Shown: positions 5,826 through 6,075 of the stretch, one piece after another
Position numbering within the stretch: position 1 is the first letter of the stretch
How the letters are laid out: every line of letters starts with the position of its first letter
The notes under the pieces: generated by a model
The model's input: the letters and a program-made list of their open reading frames with translations, nothing else
Databases searched by the model: none
Told to the model about the DNA's origin: nothing
Translations under genes and position numbers: made by a program
NCBI GenBank assembly: GCA_027064665.1
Contig: JAMOPH010000393.1
Span: 1 to 6,075 of the forward strand
Reading direction: 5' to 3'
DNA length: 6,075 nucleotides
Source of the DNA: a bacterium
Lineage (GTDB): Bacteria; UBP14; UBA6098; B30-G16

Positions 5826-6075
5826 CTAATTATTTCTAAAGGTGACCGCTTTACCAATATGGTATCCAGGGGTTGTGAGTTGGATGAAGCGGGATACATC
5901 CACAGGGGGCAGTGTTGCTATGTGGGTTGGTGCATCGGGATAATACGCCCTGAGCAACTCAAGTGGTGTCTTTCCACATCTTCCGCGGTTTTTGCGCAAT
6001 ATGTTGAAATATGCCTGATAGCATATCGCCTTAGAAAACAAGCCCTGTTGCCACATCCCGGAAACTGAACTGCCA
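5826..6075 (-). CDS. Probable DDE transposase/integrase, C-terminal fragment (5' end outside window)
   Basis: The minus-strand frame is open from the window edge to a TAG at 5826-5828, giving 82 visible residues. A Met codon at 6054-6056 has no ribosome binding site worth naming, and the frame stays open upstream of it, so I treat the gene as running in from the right. The segment AYFNILRKNRGRCGKTPLEL fits the end of rve-type integrase/IS transposase cores, where Y-N-x-x-R-x-(N/P)-H/R-x-x-x-GGKTPLE is common just after the catalytic Glu. The catalytic D, D and E would be upstream, outside the window. The tail (about 40 residues after KTPLELL, with YYPDAP) is longer than in many short IS enzymes. 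It may be an intact element or a decayed end; no terminal inverted repeat is identifiable here. Family assignment rests on one short motif. Confidence 0.5.
   Translation of the reverse strand, partial: GSSVSGMWQQGLFSKAICYQAYFNILRKNRGRCGKTPLELLRAYYPDAPTHIATLPPVDVSRFIQLTTPGYHIGKAVTFRNN

Overview
The window reads as a piece of a chromosome from an uncultured Gram-negative bacterium. Two secreted or envelope genes carry Sec signal peptides, one carries a lipobox, and one encodes an outer-membrane beta-barrel of the FadL/PorV-like kind. The parallel beta-helix protein ending in paired GWNLI modules resembles surface proteins of FCB-like and WOR-3/Cloacimonadota-type candidate phyla. That placement rests on remembered family style, not on a marker gene, and is only tentative.

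Layout, left to right. Positions 1-170 (+) hold the last 55 codons of a trimeric-type purine nucleoside phosphorylase. Everything after it is on the minus strand. A 421-aa outer-membrane barrel protein (173-1438) converges on the phosphorylase with only 2 bp between the stop codons. Upstream of it, 40 bp away, is a 141-aa lipoprotein (1479-1904), and the two probably form one lipoprotein-barrel transcript. A clear intrinsic terminator (1942-1976) separates this pair from a complete 476-aa aldehyde dehydrogenase (2044-3474). Next comes a 741-aa secreted right-handed beta-helix protein (3541-5766). At the right edge is the C-terminal piece of a probable DDE transposase/integrase (5826 to the window end). 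No gap between genes exceeds 140 bp.

Functionally these look like three or four independent units rather than one pathway: purine salvage, an envelope lipoprotein/barrel pair, an orphan aldehyde oxidation enzyme, and a large repeat-built surface protein beside mobile-element debris. The most interesting object is the beta-helix protein. It shows about eight regular coils carrying GGG[IM] turns and an Asn/Cys/Ser ladder, with Gly-rich loops inserted in the later coils. A choice-of-anchor-Q-like segment and two tandem GWNLI...WVF modules follow. Its base composition is visibly lower in GC than the neighbouring dehydrogenase. I see no CRISPR array, tRNA, rRNA or riboswitch, and no convincing new multi-gene system.
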